DNA of 64,000 bases from Schoenoplectus triqueter (GCA_964058805.1 CAXKVV010000338.1:1-64000), one strand, 5' to 3'. Shown: positions 12,500 through 26,790, counted from the first letter of the stretch. Translations and numbers: made by a program. Notes: generated by a model not told the origin, from the sequence alone.

Positions 12500-13025
12500 A
12501 AGTCTTAATATCTAATACATCAAGTCATATTTTAAACTTAAAATTTATATTTGGATGACAATCAAGATATAGATAAGTATTTATATATGAACCTCAATGT
12601 CTTAAAACTAAACGTCTCAAATCTAAACAAGAGAAATACGATGTCTTAATATCTAATGTTATAAATTATAATTTGAACGACAATTAGGATTTTGACAAGT
12701 ATTTATACTTGAACCTCATTATCTTAATACTGAATATATCGAGTCTTAACACGAAAAATATGACGTCTTAATATTTAATATTATAAATCATATTTAGAAC
12801 TTAAAATTTATATTTAAGCATCCATCAAGATATAGACAAGACTATATACCTAAATTTTAATATGCTAAAATCGAATGTTTTAAGTCCTAACACACAAAAA
12901 TGACATCTTAATATTTAATATTATAAGTCATAATTTTAAACTTCAAATTTATATTTGAACGGTCATCCGGATATTAACAAGTCTGTATCCCCAAACTATA
13001 ATGTCTTAAAATCTAAGTTAAATTA
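12500..13025. repeat. Degenerate AT-rich tandem array, about 4 units of 120-145 bp
   Basis: A composite phrase recurs about four times, starting near 12502, 12642, 12765 and 12907: GTCTTAATAT(C/T)TAAT, then ATAAGTCATA, AAATTTATATTTG, then an AAGATATAGACAAG-like block and a late TCTTAAAAC block. Units differ by many substitutions and small indels, so the array is old. Looser traces of TCTTAATATCTAA continue to about 13650. Confidence 0.6.
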
Positions 13026-16000
13026 AGTATTTATTCTCTTGTTTTAAATATCAAAGAGAGATATAATTGAATTTCTATCTTAGAAAAGATGATAACAATA
13101 AGTATGTAATATCCGCTTTTACATAAAGGCAGAAACAACCATCATAGTAAGTCAAACTGTTCACTAAATAATAACGGTTATTCTGAAACTCTCTAGACCG
13201 TTCTATGAACAATATCCAAAATCTTAATATCTAACATTTAAAGTCTTAAGAGTTGTCATATGATATCTTAATACATAATGCTATAAGTTTTTTTCAGCTT
13301 TAAATGAAAATAAAAATCTCGAGTATTTATTGAAATTATTTAACCTAAATCTTTATATCTAACTTAATAACTAAGAAATAAAGTCTTAATAAAATTTATC
13401 TAAAATAATATTTTTACGTAATTTATATTTAATATAAAATCTCATAAATAAAGTCTTAAAATTTAGCATTAGATGTCTTAATATATATTAACATAAATCT
13501 TACTTTTAACTTTGAATAATATATAATTCAAAAAATATTTATCAAACACTCTTAGAGCTAAATCTCTATACCTAATTGTTCTCATCTTAAAACTAAGTAA
13601 TTAAATTTTTAATACTGATTAATAAGTCATATTTAACTTTAATGAATTTAAATTTTCATAATATTTTCTTAATATAGATATTCTTATTATCATAACTAAT
13701 GTTTTACAATTGATAAATTTATATTTAATATTTTTTAATATCTTAAAACCTTATAATTTATATTTATAAAAAATAATCTCAATAAATAATAAAAATAATA
13801 TTTATATCTTATATTATTAAACCATAATATTGTCAACAATATATAATTGGTATGCAACACAAAATAATATTTTTAAAATAGTTATGACAAAAATAGATTC
13901 AATATTTAATAAAAATATATTTGAATATCTACCATAATACATCGTAATGTAACATTTGAAATATAATTTATAGTTTAGTCTTAATTTTTACTATTATAAA
14001 TAAATCTAAATATATATTATATACACGCTTTAATATGTAGTGTCCATTTACTGATGAAAATTTATATTAATATATCATTTAAAATATAATTTATAGTTTA
14101 GTCTTAATTTTTATTAGTACAAATAATATATATAGTTTTTGTTAGTTTTGTGTTGAAGTTCCTTTCAATCTCAATTCTCCATATTACGATCAACTTTTTA
14201 TAGTTTGTATAATAATACTTTATATATAGTACAATTAAGTCTTCATATCTATTATATTAAGTCTGATGTACATATATTTAGTGTAATAAAATATATTTCT
14301 TGCGTTTTCTACTATCTCTCAACCAATTCATTTGAATGAATACTCAAATTTTATCTTTTTACTCTCATAAATTGATGTAGTTTCACTTCTTGATCAATTG
14401 AGTTTCAAAATATGAGTTTTAACACATTCTCTTTGTGCATGAGAAGCGAAATTGTGATTCAAACACTTAAAATATTAGAGAACTTGCTTAAAGCTTCACA
14501 AATCATCTCATTGGCCTAGAGAAAATATTTGATCAATCGATTGAGATTTATCCGTACTAGAACGCTCCAACTAAATTTTTAATTGAGATATTTTCTCCTT
14601 TGATTTCTTCCAAATTATTGATCCATTTAATGTATAATTTAGCTCATTGTGTTCTGCTCGTCGCTAGTTTTTCAACGATATATAGCTTGAAGGGTAACTC
14701 TCAAAGATGAGAGAGATATCATTGGATTTTTGGTTCAAACGGGTTAGGTAAGTGACCTGTATTTTTTTTTTTCAAATCTAAATTGAAGTCAAGTAATTCC
14801 TTTAGATATATGACCAGTCCATTATCTGAAATAAACCAATTGAAGGAGCATTTAATTAAAAAAGGCTCAATTACAATAACAAAAAATAAATAGAATACAA
14901 AATTAGGAATTGAAGTAAGACAAAAGAAAACTCTCTTTCTGCTCAAATACAACAATGAAGCGTGAAAAGACCAACAATAAAACTTAATTTCTGACACAGG
15001 GGCTCTTGTGCGAATAATAAATCAAACCTTAGAAGCTCTCAAAGAAATTAAGAGCTGAGTGCGCATACGTGTAAACAATGTTAACAACTCTTCAGTCATC
15101 ATAGTTCAGGGGAAAAAAAAATTCAAAGATACAATTTCCACAAACATAATTTGCCCTTTTATGTTCGAAATGACATCCTGTATATTTTGACAATAAAAAA
15201 AAACTATATGAATAATTCATTTTTAGCTATAAAATTAGAAAATTTTTTTTAAGGGAAACAAATTAATGATCTAAGATAGTTGGTCTAAGATCCGATCAAG
15301 TCAAATAAAATTTCCATTCTTCAAATAAAACTATTGACCGTTTAGTAGATGATCGATCACACATTTTGTTTCCTGTGCTAAGTAACATGAAAAAAAAATG
15401 AATTAAACCTTTCCATTGTGGACTGATATGATGCTTTTTATTTCCGGAAGACATTAAAGCAGGGAAATGAGGGTACTAAACACTTCAACAAAAATTTATA
15501 TATTGATATCTTTCACTTAAAAAATCACAAACATATGCCAAAAAATGGTCTATGATTGTTGAATAAAATGTACTCATAGAAACATTAACATTAAGCACGT
15601 GCTAATTCAATGATGATCCTGTCTCAATATGAATGCTGACGTCATACTTAACACTTGCAAAAAATAGAAGAACAATTTTAAAAGGTCTTTTATCTTTCCG
15701 TGTTATGTGCAATGTATTAATGTCTTAGTTACCCTGACAAGATAATGTGCAAAGAAGATGAAAAAAAATTATGTTAAGAGAGAGTAAAAAATATGTAATG
15801 TAATGAAACAGTCCTGATTTTTTTTATTACTAACCATAGAAAAGATGAAGTCACAGAAGTGACAGTACGAATTTAAAATCTATGAATATAACAAAGAACT
15901 GTGCAATTTTCGTCCCTCGGACGGATTTAACGTTTCCGTCCCTGTGAGCCCACCCACACACCTTTTTTCTTCAGATTCCTAGGACGGAAATCCTCTAACC

Positions 16001-17712
16001 TACTTTTTTGGCATACGGTAACTTGGTGGGTCCCGTGAGGGATGATGAGTAATGATAAGCATAGCCAAATCACATTTAAGCTTATAAAATTCAGTTTACC
16101 GAGATGATATGCCGAAACAAATTGTTTAATTATTTAGTACAATATGTTTAATTATTCAGTTTACAAGATGTATTTTTATGACTAAATTTTGTTATGAAAA
16201 TAATTAGGTTAATTTATTAATTAAAATATTTTCTATGGATATCATTATCCTAGACACATATATATTTTTAATTATACAAATGATATATTCATATTGGTAC
16301 TATCCGATATCTGATTAATATGCCCAGGACGACCCTACTTCATTCTTTTTTTCCAACTTTGTTTGTTTTAATCTATTTAATAAAATTTAATTAAATGATA
16401 GTTATAATTAATATTTAATAAAACGAACTAATTAAAATGACCTTAAATTATACGAAGTTGCAATATGATGAATCTATGAAATCAATAATATGTTTAAACA
16501 TTTTCTATTTGATGAACTTTTAGAACTTTTTTTAAAGTTATTGAAAATCATCGCCGGTTTGTCATATCATAAATAAAATTATTTTATAATTATTCCCACC
16601 GTTTTTCTTAAGACTTCTTTTTCTTATTATTTATTATATAGCAAGTTAATTGAACCATATTTTTTTATTCTTCGTATAAGTTTGTGCACATATTGGAATA
16701 ATTTTGTTATAAAAGTATACATTATGATTTATGCAAAACATATAACGTTTTTGTCATCGCATGTATAGACAGTTTAGTGTGTTACACGATACGATACGAC
16801 ATCCCTTATTTAATAAACCTCAGTAATTATAATTAATATTTAATAAAACTAACCAATTAATATTTAATAAAGCTCATTAATTAATAATTATAATTCATAT
16901 TTACTAAAATTAATTAATTAATAATTCTCATTCGTGATCGTCCTTGATTTAATTAACATTGTCACGATCTTTTATTCATGTAAAAAATAGATAAAACTCT
17001 TTTTATAGTATTTTATTTTCTTAATCATCATGTAAGTAAGAAAAAATAATAAATGATGGTTCTTAAACTCTATATTTTAATGAAGTATTAACATTGGGGG
17101 AGATATATATCAATCGTCTTTAAAAAAATCGATCAGTTTTTAAAACAAAACTCTGTAAATATTCAACTAAAAGAAATATTATACTCGTGTGACTTGTGAT
17201 AAAAAGTTATATCTTCAAACTTGTATTAACGTTAAATATTTCATAAACTTTAGAATTTCTAATTCTATTTCTCAATTAGACAAAAAATGATAGATTTGTT
17301 CTCATTACATTTTTCTATGAAGCACATATATAGTTCTAATGAATCTATTAAAGCTATTAATTTGTCTGCTCTCTTTTCTCACCGATTTACCTTCAATTTT
17401 TTTTGTTATTAAAGTGTTAACAATTCTTCAGTTTTGAGAAGGAAATGAAATATTGGTTGAAATCGACATGTCTCTAATAAAAAAAATGAATAACCCAAAG
17501 TCCAAACTAACCGTTAATTAATTATTTATCAATTTAAGCAGAAAAAAATGAAAAATAAAATAAATGCTTGTGCCTAAATACCGTAACACAAAAAATAAAT
17601 AAGTAAATAAATAAAATGACAGAAAGTGAAACAAAACAAAAGTGGTGGTCAAACGCTACTGGTTCTGTAATTTTGACCAGTGTATATATAAAAAAAGAGA
17701 AGGGATATGTTC
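13026..17712. other. Intergenic, very AT-rich, no gene seen
   Basis: No supported gene in 4.7 kb. A 50-bp phrase around AAATATAATTTATAGTTTAG occurs twice (near 13957 and 14085). A slightly GC-richer patch at 15910-16040 carries repeated CGTCCCT/GGACGGA motifs of unknown origin. Confidence 0.5.
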
Positions 17713-18039
17713 ACAATGGTTATTTTGATAACCTTGATAATGAACTTCTAAATAGATATAAAAAAAAATTTTAAAATAGAAAAATATTTAAAGATTTATT
17801 CTTCTACATTGAGATTGATGGTTATTCAAATTTGATGTAATTTTATTATTGTTTAATAGTCCATCAAAGATCATCAAATTTTCATGCAATTTGTAACGGT
17901 TCCAATTTAACGGTCTTTGATGGACGATCAAACGATAATGAAATTTAAATGACCATCAATCTAAAAGTAGAAAAATATATTTATAATTTTTTTATATTTA
18001 TTTAGAGAACAATTATCAAGGTTCAAAATAATTCATTGT
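17713..18039. mobile_element. Fold-back MITE with long inverted arms, 327 bp
   Basis: The first about 50 bases (starting ACAATGGTTATTTTGATAAC) are the approximate reverse complement of the last 50 (ending AAAATAATTCATTGT). Pairing continues inward: TCCATCAAAGATC against GGTCTTTGATGGA, and GATGGTTATTCAAATTTGATG against a diverged partner ending GACCATC. The whole element can therefore form one imperfect hairpin. A fragment of the same left end recurs at 38666-38725. The target duplication is not certain. Confidence 0.7.
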
Positions 18040-19469
18040 CCATGGTCCCCACTCAAAGAAAAAACATCATTCCAGAATCCGATAGGCACAGTCGCACAGA
18101 TTCATATGGGAAAAGAGAGAAAGAGAGAAGAGTGGGACGTGAAATGAGGCGGGACGGCAATGATATTTTCGTCCGGTGATGGAAACAAAAAATTCGTCCT
18201 TATTATTTTCATATATTCTTCAATCCGATTGTTAGGATTGTGAATTTTATACTTCTACATGTTACTAATATAAAAATCGCAAACAACCTCATATTGCCAA
18301 CGATTTTGTGGTAGAAAAAAATATTAACCCCCGGCGCAGTGTAAAATGAAAAAAGTACATCAACCCCGAAATCGAAATTAGGCTCCTGCTCACAATCACA
18401 CATCGTCTCGCTCGTACACCAAAATTAAACCAACCACACAGGGGCGAACCTATGTTGCTATGCATAGAAAGGCAATTTGGAAATATAGTCCAAATGTGTT
18501 GGGTGACTGGGCTTATTTTTTTAACCATGGGATAGTGCAATTACTTCGCCTAAATTCGCTTTTATAAATCTACAACCGAGCAGCTTAGCAGTTCGTGCCC
18601 ACGCACAACAACAATATTCGCGAACTATTTGACATTTAATTCGTTAGTTTGCGAATTATTCCTCTAATACTCATTAGCGAATTGAAGGAATTTCATGTTT
18701 AATACACATATGCCTCAAGAATAATTAGTTATTTAATCACGTTACTCAACAATATTCGCGAACTATTCATTTACTTAAAGTAGATTATTAACTGTATTAT
18801 TTGTGTTGTGTTTTATATTGAAAGCAAGTGTACTCTTTAATTAAAACTGTCCAAAAATGAATTTGTTTTACCATGACTTCAGATTTTAAAGTAGATTATT
18901 AACAGTATTGGAAATATGATTGACCCTCAATTTGGTGAGAATCATGTTATTTATTTTGTCCTTAATCTCCTTAGTAGATTTGTTAAGAACCTGATATTTA
19001 TTCTCCTCTTCTCGTGTAAATATTTGTCCCTAATCTCCTTATTAGATTTGTTAAGAACCTGATATTTAATTGCTTTTTCTTTTCTTTTATGCTTTTTAGT
19101 CAGGGTAGCTCGGTGAAAATGTCGAAAATTGAGACAGTTAATCTAATTTAAAATCTAAACTCTGAAGTATGTCAACTGTGTACACTTGTACTCTCAATTA
19201 TGAATTTGACGCAGCTAATGGAACTTTTTTAATGAATTTTATTTGTAACTTGTTATATTATTTAATTTATAAAATAACTTAATGTATCTTAAACGATTTG
19301 ATATGATATACGATACACGATATAATACTAAATATTACGATTCAAAATCATTGAAGTACAGCACCTGGGCCCGTCAAGAATAATGGCACCATTTCTTTGC
19401 TGCTCATTCAATCGGCCTCTCGACTTCATCTTCAAGTCCATCTGGAACAGATGACCATCACTTTCCTTC
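18040..19469. other. Intergenic, no supported gene
   Basis: Contains an imperfect duplication, CTAATCTCCTTAGTAGATTT..., at about 18963-19003 and 19026-19066, and two copies of AATATTCGCGAACTATT near 18612 and 18751. The overlapping short - strand frames at 18209-18540 have no recognisable domain. Confidence 0.5.
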
Positions 19470-19612
19470 CTAGTTCCTCATTTGTTCTGTTTCTCGGAGC
19501 TCCTTGATATGAGCTTTCTCTTTTTCAAATCTAGATTGGAAGTACTCTTTCACTTTTTCTTTTGTCTCAAGTTGAGGGCCTATTTTGCATCTACTTCGAA
19601 GCTGACATTTCC
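19470..19612 (-). pseudogene. Unidentified charged, coiled-coil-like coding fragment
   Basis: Reading leftward, this frame encodes about 45 residues ending in a stop at 19470-19472. The sequence is strongly helical and charged and includes KEKVKEYFQSRFEKEKAHIK. Its composition is unlike the surrounding AT-rich chance frames and looks like a real exon or its remnant. No start codon fits, and an in-frame stop lies just upstream, so if real it would be a downstream exon. I do not recognise the family. It runs against the T-rich, + strand intron-like composition of the next 8 kb and is probably an isolated remnant. Confidence 0.35.
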
Positions 19613-21199
19613 TCGGTACTTATGTCGCTGGCTATTTTCTTTGCGCATGTAAGTACTTAGTTTTTTTTTGTTTTTACTGATAAAATAGTTTTTGCTTGTC
19701 ACAGTCACTATATAAAATGGTGACTATGCGTAACTTCTTTTAAAAATTTAGAAGGCCTGCTTTGTGAAAATCAGTCAGATCTGAGTTTTCTGATCAAGTA
19801 TCCAGTATCCTTATCAATCCGTACTTACATTTCCAACAGTTCTATTTTGCGATGATTTAACTCTGAACTTACACATGGTTTCCAATAACAAGAACTAGTG
19901 CAAATTGAGTTATTTTGGCAGTTGACATGAGTTTGAATTGTTCTTTCTTTTTTATTTGGCTAATGCCTTTCAGGTGCTCGTTAGGAACTGTTTGGAAGGA
20001 TTTTCCATATAAAAATGTGGATAACATGTTTATGTTATATACCTTATTTTGTTTCAATCTTGTATATTTTGCATGTATGCCATGACCAACCTTCTAATTA
20101 TCGAAATTGATTTTTTTCTATTTGTTACAATCCCATGTAAACATTATTTTTATTTTGCATATAAAGCATAGTTGAAAGGCTTATCCTAGATGTCATTTCA
20201 GGCGAATGATCGTTGATAATTTGTAGAGAAAGTTGAAAGCAAAAGAAGTGTGAAAGCTACTGCGAGGAGCTGAGTGGGGGTATGACGCGGAAATGTGTTG
20301 ATGAGATATGTCTGGTGGGGAAGATTTAATAGTAGACTATACTATCAAAAGTTTGGACTTCCGTCATTTGAAAATTTAAAATTTTTATTTTGCATTTCCT
20401 AAATTCGGTTTCTATTTCTTTTTTGACTATGCTTTATTGCGAGCATGTGAATTACCCCCTAGCATGGAAGGAACATCCATCGTCTAGTAGCAAATTTCCT
20501 GAATTTTCACTTCTTGACTGAGGTAATTTTCATTATCATATCTGGGCGAAAGAGGGGCGCAGCGCAATGAAAACAAGCCTATCGCTGATAATTGTAGGAC
20601 AGTAGGGGTCAAGTCCATGGGGACCACCAATAAAATCAGTATAACGATAAGAAGGAGAGTAATTACGGAGGCATGTTGAGATGACGGTGCCAACTAATGA
20701 CTGGCTTCCAGGTATGGATCAGTTTGATCTCAATTATGGTTTGATGGCATGCTGATAAGTGATAATATTAATGGTTTTCATTGCAGCATGGCCGGAGTTC
20801 TTTTTGTTGATTGTTGGTTTAAAAAAATGTTGTTTTTATGATTTTTGTTAACCAGGTGTAAGTGGAGGTCACAAGGGTATTTATTAGTATGAGTTTCCTT
20901 ATAATTCATTTATATCGTTCTTATGAAACTTCATATAAGTAATCAATTATAACTTAAAAGATTATAACATAGAGATTAATTATAAGTTACAATGGAAATC
21001 TGTACGAGGGTTAAGATAAATACAGGGACCATATAAGTCAATGTAATTTTAATCACCCACTCATTAGCAATAGACGAGGCATGAATGCTCCCTTCTTGGC
21101 TGTCCAAGCGTGTTATAGAAGGCACATATCCGTACAAAGATCATATTTGCATTGTGTGAGAGGGAGCGTATCTCTACGAAGATCTTGTTTGCGTCTTTG

Positions 21200-21850
21200 T
21201 GAGAGAGAGCGACAAATCGACAAAGGGTGAGTAGGACAGGTTGGAAAGCACGCTCCTTCCGAGCGCACGCGCCTACCCTTTTCTTTTCGAACACCTCCTC
21301 AGTCCCTTCTTAATTGTTATAGTCTTCTCCCAACTCCGCCGTAAGCTATTACCCATCCCTCCACAGCTCGATAGCGGCTCCTTCAAAACTCGTCGCTCCC
21401 TCCCAATGGCTATCCCATCTTCAATTTCGAACCTCCATCCCCTCCTCTATCCTTCATTAGATCCATACTTTGCTTCATCGTTTCCTATTTCGAGCTCCGA
21501 CAAGCACCTTACCCCCTCGCCTCTCTCTTTTGACGGGTCGGAGCACTCGATCTGTACTTATCTAGAGCCCAAACACAAACTCTATCCCGCCACTACCTAT
21601 AAAACCTATTTTTTCAGTACATCGTACGCACGATGCTGATTCCGACGAGCTCCGCCACTGCTATGAGGACTGAGGAGTGTTCTCTTTTTCCTCAAGTTCG
21701 CCGCCTCCAAGAACCGCATGCGGAGAAGAAATGGCATGTTCCTCTCAAGGCCGTCAACTTCACGCGACTTGTCGACCCACTACATGCTTGTGCGATTCCG
21801 AAGGATGTCACGGCTGCTTGCTCCTGATCCGCTCTTGATGTGCGAAAGAG
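21200..21850 (+). other. GC-richer island with Ser/Pro-rich open frame; possible 5' exon
   Basis: The island is CT-rich with higher GC than its surroundings. One frame stays open from before 21241 to a stop at 21637-21639. Its first ATG (21406) would give a serine/proline/leucine-rich peptide beginning MAIPSSISNLHPLLYPSL, vaguely like an organelle-targeting leader. The following 200 bp are open in more than one frame. No family is recognised. A first exon plus 5' UTR is one possibility; chance openness in GC-richer DNA is the other. Confidence 0.25.
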
Positions 21851-22159
21851 GTTGTAGCTACCTGTCATTTGGTAATCTCTAGGGTTTACTAATTTATAGC
21901 TTAAGACGCTAGTTCTTTTGTTCATTAATCTTCTATTCATTATATTGTAGCAGTACCCTGTCTCCCTCATCCATAGGGGCACTCTTCTCTTTGCACCAAT
22001 GATTGCTTAGGTCAGCCGATCTCAATTCCTTTTCCTTCTCTCTTGTCTTGCTGGAGAGGATGCCACATCTCTCCCAAATCCATCGCAGATTATTCCTTCC
22101 TGCCTCGTTATCGAGGTTTTATTTTTACTGTAATCTAACACATATCTTGCCTTATGCAG

Positions 22160-22289
22160 TGGTAGCTCCATAGTCTCGTTGTCACCTCACCAAGGGAACG
22201 TGCATCTTGCTTTTGGTTGACACAATTTTTTGCTTATGCCGTCTTCTACTGATTGCTGGGATAGTTTTAATCTAGACAATTCTGTCCAG
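22160..22289 (+). other. Candidate internal exon, unidentified
   Basis: Preceded by a CTTATGCAG acceptor and followed by a GTCAGG donor (CTGTCCAG|GTCAGG). One frame reads SIVSLSPHQGNVHLAFG before a stop and then stays open to the donor. The product is not recognised, and the in-frame stop argues for a pseudogene or noncoding exon. Confidence 0.25.
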
Positions 22290-22712
22290 GTCAGGTTCTC
22301 AACTTAGCTCCTCGGAAGTTATTTATACATACATAGAATTGAGAGCTTTGATTCTTGCTCCATCTTTTTAGCTAACAATATCTTGTTTATAATTTTATAA
22401 AGCAACACTCCTTTCACAAAAATGTTTGACTTCAATTATTTCTCTATTTTCACCACACATTCTCATTATTTAGGTTGGTTTGAAAAAAGACAAATAAATG
22501 TTTTAGTTGATGAAAACACCAAACAATAGCAACACTTAAAACAAAACAGAGTATAAGAGGTAGGAAAATAGAAAACACATAACTGAGCAATTTAGGAAGC
22601 AGTTACTGGCAAACAGATGAAGTCAAATCATTAATTATCTGAAAATCCATCAGATTGAATGCAATTTGTCCTTTGCTACATAAACTTCTTGTCTATATTG
22701 TGGTTTTGTTTA

Positions 22713-22744
22713 TTTCTTTCTTTCTTTCTTTCTTTCTTTCTTTT
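22713..22744. repeat. (TTTC)n microsatellite
   Basis: About eight TTTC tetranucleotides within intron-like sequence. Confidence 0.95.
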
Positions 22745-24775
22745 ATGTTTTCCTAGAATTAATTGTTACCAGTTACTTGTTTAATGTACTTATGTACAAC
22801 CATGACTTGAAATTCTAAGTTTGTCAGATAATTCTGGAGAAGGGAATTGCAGAGTTAAATACTAAGTTGGATCTTCATGTTAACATAAAACTTTTCAGAA
22901 GCTGGTGGAGCCAAACAGGGAACTAATCTTTCAGTTTCCTTTTATAAATGTTAGTACCATTTGCCAAAAACTATAAAATTCCATACTTATTTTGTACAAT
23001 AGCACCATGGTGGTAGTACTCTTGTGTTTGTGCTGAGTGAGCCAATTCAAGCACAAGTTCACGATACCATGCAAATACAAACACATGGAACCTATACGTG
23101 CGATTCTCCAACCATGCTGGGCGAAAATAAAGTTCTTTGAGTAAATTAAGTTTTGTTTAGTTTTTTTTGACTTGGCTGCCCATTTCCAGTTTCATACCTT
23201 CTAGGAGCTAACTTTTATATTCTTACGGATGAAGTAGATATCTGAACTTTCATGTTCCATAAATAATCATAGTTAATATTTTATTTTCACCTATTAATTT
23301 TGGCATATCATTTATACAGAGAGATTGAATTTATTATGTGATAGATCTCACTGGACTGGAAAGCATTAAAAGTCCAGCTATCAACATATTGGTGCTGTTG
23401 GGACAATACCAAAAGATTGAATTGATGTAATTCTACATGGCTTGTGTAAGTTCTATTACTACATACCTTTCTTGCTTTCTCTTACTGCCTGCACTTAAGA
23501 TTGGGAACTACAATCCTATCTCAGCTTCTGTCATATGATTCTAGATTATGGGACTCTCCCTGGAAAATATTTTTTTTTTGTGACTTTTTACAATTTTAAG
23601 AGTCAAACTATTAGAATCAAAGTACGAACTATGCTATGTTAGAATTGAATCAGATAACAACTAGTGTGGCTAGTGTCTATGGGACTTGCTGCACATTTCT
23701 AACCTTTATATTCCATCTTGGAATGATTTTTTTTGCAATAAGAATAACTATTTTACTAATTATATGAACTCTAGTAATCCAGATAAAGTATTTCAGAGTG
23801 GGTTTGGTTTTTTGCTTTTGCAGGGAAGGATGATTATTTTGGTTGCTACTGCTGAAATGAGTTCTATTTCTCAGTGAACAAACCTTGCTTATTCGGAACC
23901 ATAGAGTTGGTTGTGAAAGGATTGGTCCGGTTTTGATGACCTTTATTTCTTGGTCGAATGCTTTTCTTCTTTTTGTTATTGCTTTTTATTTTGTGTATTC
24001 TAGCTTAGATCTGGATGAACTTCTGATGATTGCCATCATGGTTCTTTGATTCAGTCAAGAGAAGGTATGTTGGATCGGCATGAAGGAAAGAAATATCAAG
24101 TCCACTATCTAAGAATTAAGAGAACATGCATCCAAAGATACATCACATACAGTAATTTATCCTAATGGTTATTTTAACTATATTCTTCAATGTTGAATAC
24201 CCTTTTCTTACTTCTCTTACTCTATGATTTCTCTTGTTTAAGCTATTAAAGCAATACTATAATGCAACAGAGGAGAGAATTTGAATTTTTTAAATATGGG
24301 TCATCTAGGTTTAGCTATGATATTTACAAAAGTACTCAGAAGTTATCCCTGAAAATCCAATTATTTTGTTATTTATTTTTATCCTGATAATTACTTTTGA
24401 CTCTTTTTTTTTGGCAATGTGAGGTCTTCTCTCATGTAACAGCAATTGGTTCCAATAGTCTTTTTTATAAGGCGCTTTCTCGAGATAATACATTTAAATT
24501 TAGTATGATACATTATAGTTTAATCAAGCTGTGTGGTATGAAAATATTTATTCATGTTTAATTTTCAATTACCCGCAACTAATGCCTTTGTGGGATATTC
24601 ATATTTTGTACAACTGTTCAGCTCACTAGTCACCTTATATTTCTTCTTTTTTATTTTTTCATTACCAGATTATTGTAATTTAATGGCACTGTTAGGGTCA
24701 ATGTATTAAGTATGCAAAATGTAGGGTAGTTTGGATGATAAGCTTAAATTTGTGTGAAATGTATGGCTAACTAAA

Positions 24776-24823
24776 GTCCACTGCTGAATTAATTAATAGG
24801 TCCACTGCTGAATTAATTAATAG
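24776..24823. repeat. 24-bp perfect tandem duplication
   Basis: Two adjacent copies of a unit beginning GTCCACTGCTGAATTAATTA. Confidence 0.9.
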
Positions 24824-25222
24824 GTCATTTAGTAGTTTACTGATATGAATAGTTATTTATGTAGTTAATGGCCTAATGAAGCAAACCAAAGCATGTAATA
24901 GAGTTCAACATTTTGTATTTAGCTTAATATGACTTCAACTTAGTTTCATTCTTTCTTTGTAGTTCCTTTATGCATTATACAAATTGGAGTGTATGAAGAC
25001 TTCTGGTAGAAATCCAAGCAGATATGATATGCAAAGCGACAAAGAATGTTTCATAACTATTCAAATATATATGTCGATCTTGCATGCTTGGTGAAATTAA
25101 TGACTAAGCTACTTTCACACCTGTTCTTATGCTGATGAAAGTAATATTCTCTCTTCCTTTCACTATTTTTTTCTTCAAACCAGTTAGGGTTTGATCTCCT
25201 TACTTTATTTGAGTATGTGCAG

Positions 25223-25272
25223 TGTGTTGACCGATGGACTTCATGGAATTGGAAGGATTTCTTGGATCCATG
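25223..25272 (+). other. Candidate short exon, unidentified
   Basis: Acceptor GTATGTGCAG and donor ATG|GTATTC bound 50 bp open in two frames; one reads VLTDGLHGIGRISWIH. No family recognised. Confidence 0.2.
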
Positions 25273-26612
25273 GTATTCTTGCTATTCCTGTCTTTCTCGA
25301 TTCTATTTTGTTAATGCTTGAGATTAAGTTTAAAATTTAAATTAAAGTTTTTTTTGTGAAAATTAGGTTTGGTACCAGTCGGTATCAGTTTAATATCTTG
25401 GTTGTGGTGTTGTTCTCAGGTATTTATTCTAGTATGATGTTTTAAATAGTCAACTCCCAACATTGGTACCAATCACTTCCAGTGCTCTCCTTTTGTTGTG
25501 GTATGGTTTTAATGTTCATCTGGGTTGATTTTAAACAAACTTAAGGTGTTTTATGCAAAGTTTCTAATACTTGTCAGATGGACTAATCAACATGTGAAAA
25601 GAAAGTAAAAAAAAAACTACTAGGTTGCCGGGTTGTCCCCAATCAACATGTGAAAGAAAGGAATAAAGGTATGTGCGCTGGAAATTGAAATGAGATCAAT
25701 TGAACATGCAAGTTTAGATCTGTTTGTCCTTTGAATTTGGTGCCCAGTCAAGCTTGTAATTTTAGTTTCTTGTGATACAATTGGGTAGAAGAGTTGACAC
25801 TTATTTCAAATAATTGAATCTGGTAGAAACTTTTCCTTAAATGGGGTCTCATTGTGCAGCATAATAACCCTAGCATGTACAAATTAGCTGAGTCCTGATA
25901 TTTTGCATACTTAATACACGAGATCAGGCTCGAGACTAAAGGTAGGAAGTTTTAAATGCTCAAAGAACATAGCTTATACTACCATATGGCTCCTTACTTT
26001 TAATTTTCCTTTTTATATCTTTTGGAGTACCTTTTTGGCAAACAATATTTTTTGTACTTTATTGAAAATGCTAAAAGGAGAAGATATAGTGAAAATCATA
26101 ATAATGTCTTGAGTTCTTGGTCATTACCTTGAATTTAATAAATTATTTTGCTGCTAAAATATATTTCTCAGGTGTTGTTATGTTTTCTTTTGTCCGGTAA
26201 TTGAGGTTCAGTTTTGTGTAAGATCAGTCGAGACTTGTGAGGAATTCTAGTATACCATGTGGGTTGTGATTTGATTTTGATTTTCAGCTAAATTAATTGT
26301 CTTTGTGAAATCTATGCAAATAAATATCCTCTCCAGCATCTTTGTGAAAGACAACATGCAACTGGAACTTACAATTTTAGTGGTCCTAGGTTGACATATG
26401 AAGGCCACTAACGGTGACATCTGTTTCTTACAGTGCTATGTATTCTTTTTCATTTATTTCATGTCCTGATAAGCTACCAAATAATATTTCTATAAGTCAG
26501 TTCTTCTTTCATCTTTTTCAAATAGATCCTATTTTCTCAAAAATATCTTTGTTCAATTTAACAAAACTTCTCTTGTTAATCTCATGTTGATTTGAAATGG
26601 TTATTCATGCAG

Positions 26613-26652
26613 TTGAGTCGCTGCTGAAGTTCTCTAACAGAACTCTTCTTTG
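26613..26652 (+). other. Candidate short exon, unidentified
   Basis: A strong acceptor (TTATTCATGCAG) and donor (TTTG|GTATGT) bound a 40-bp open segment reading ESLLKFSNRTLL. The T-rich flanks look like plant introns. No family recognised. Confidence 0.3.
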
Positions 26653-26790
26653 GTATGTCTTTCTTTATTGTTTTGCATATTCATGTGCTTGAAAATATGA
26701 CTAATATAAAGGAAGTCCTTAAAATATTCACGTCATATATATTTGTCATGTATAGCTTGCTACTAAGTGAGTTTCCAGAAATAAATAAAA

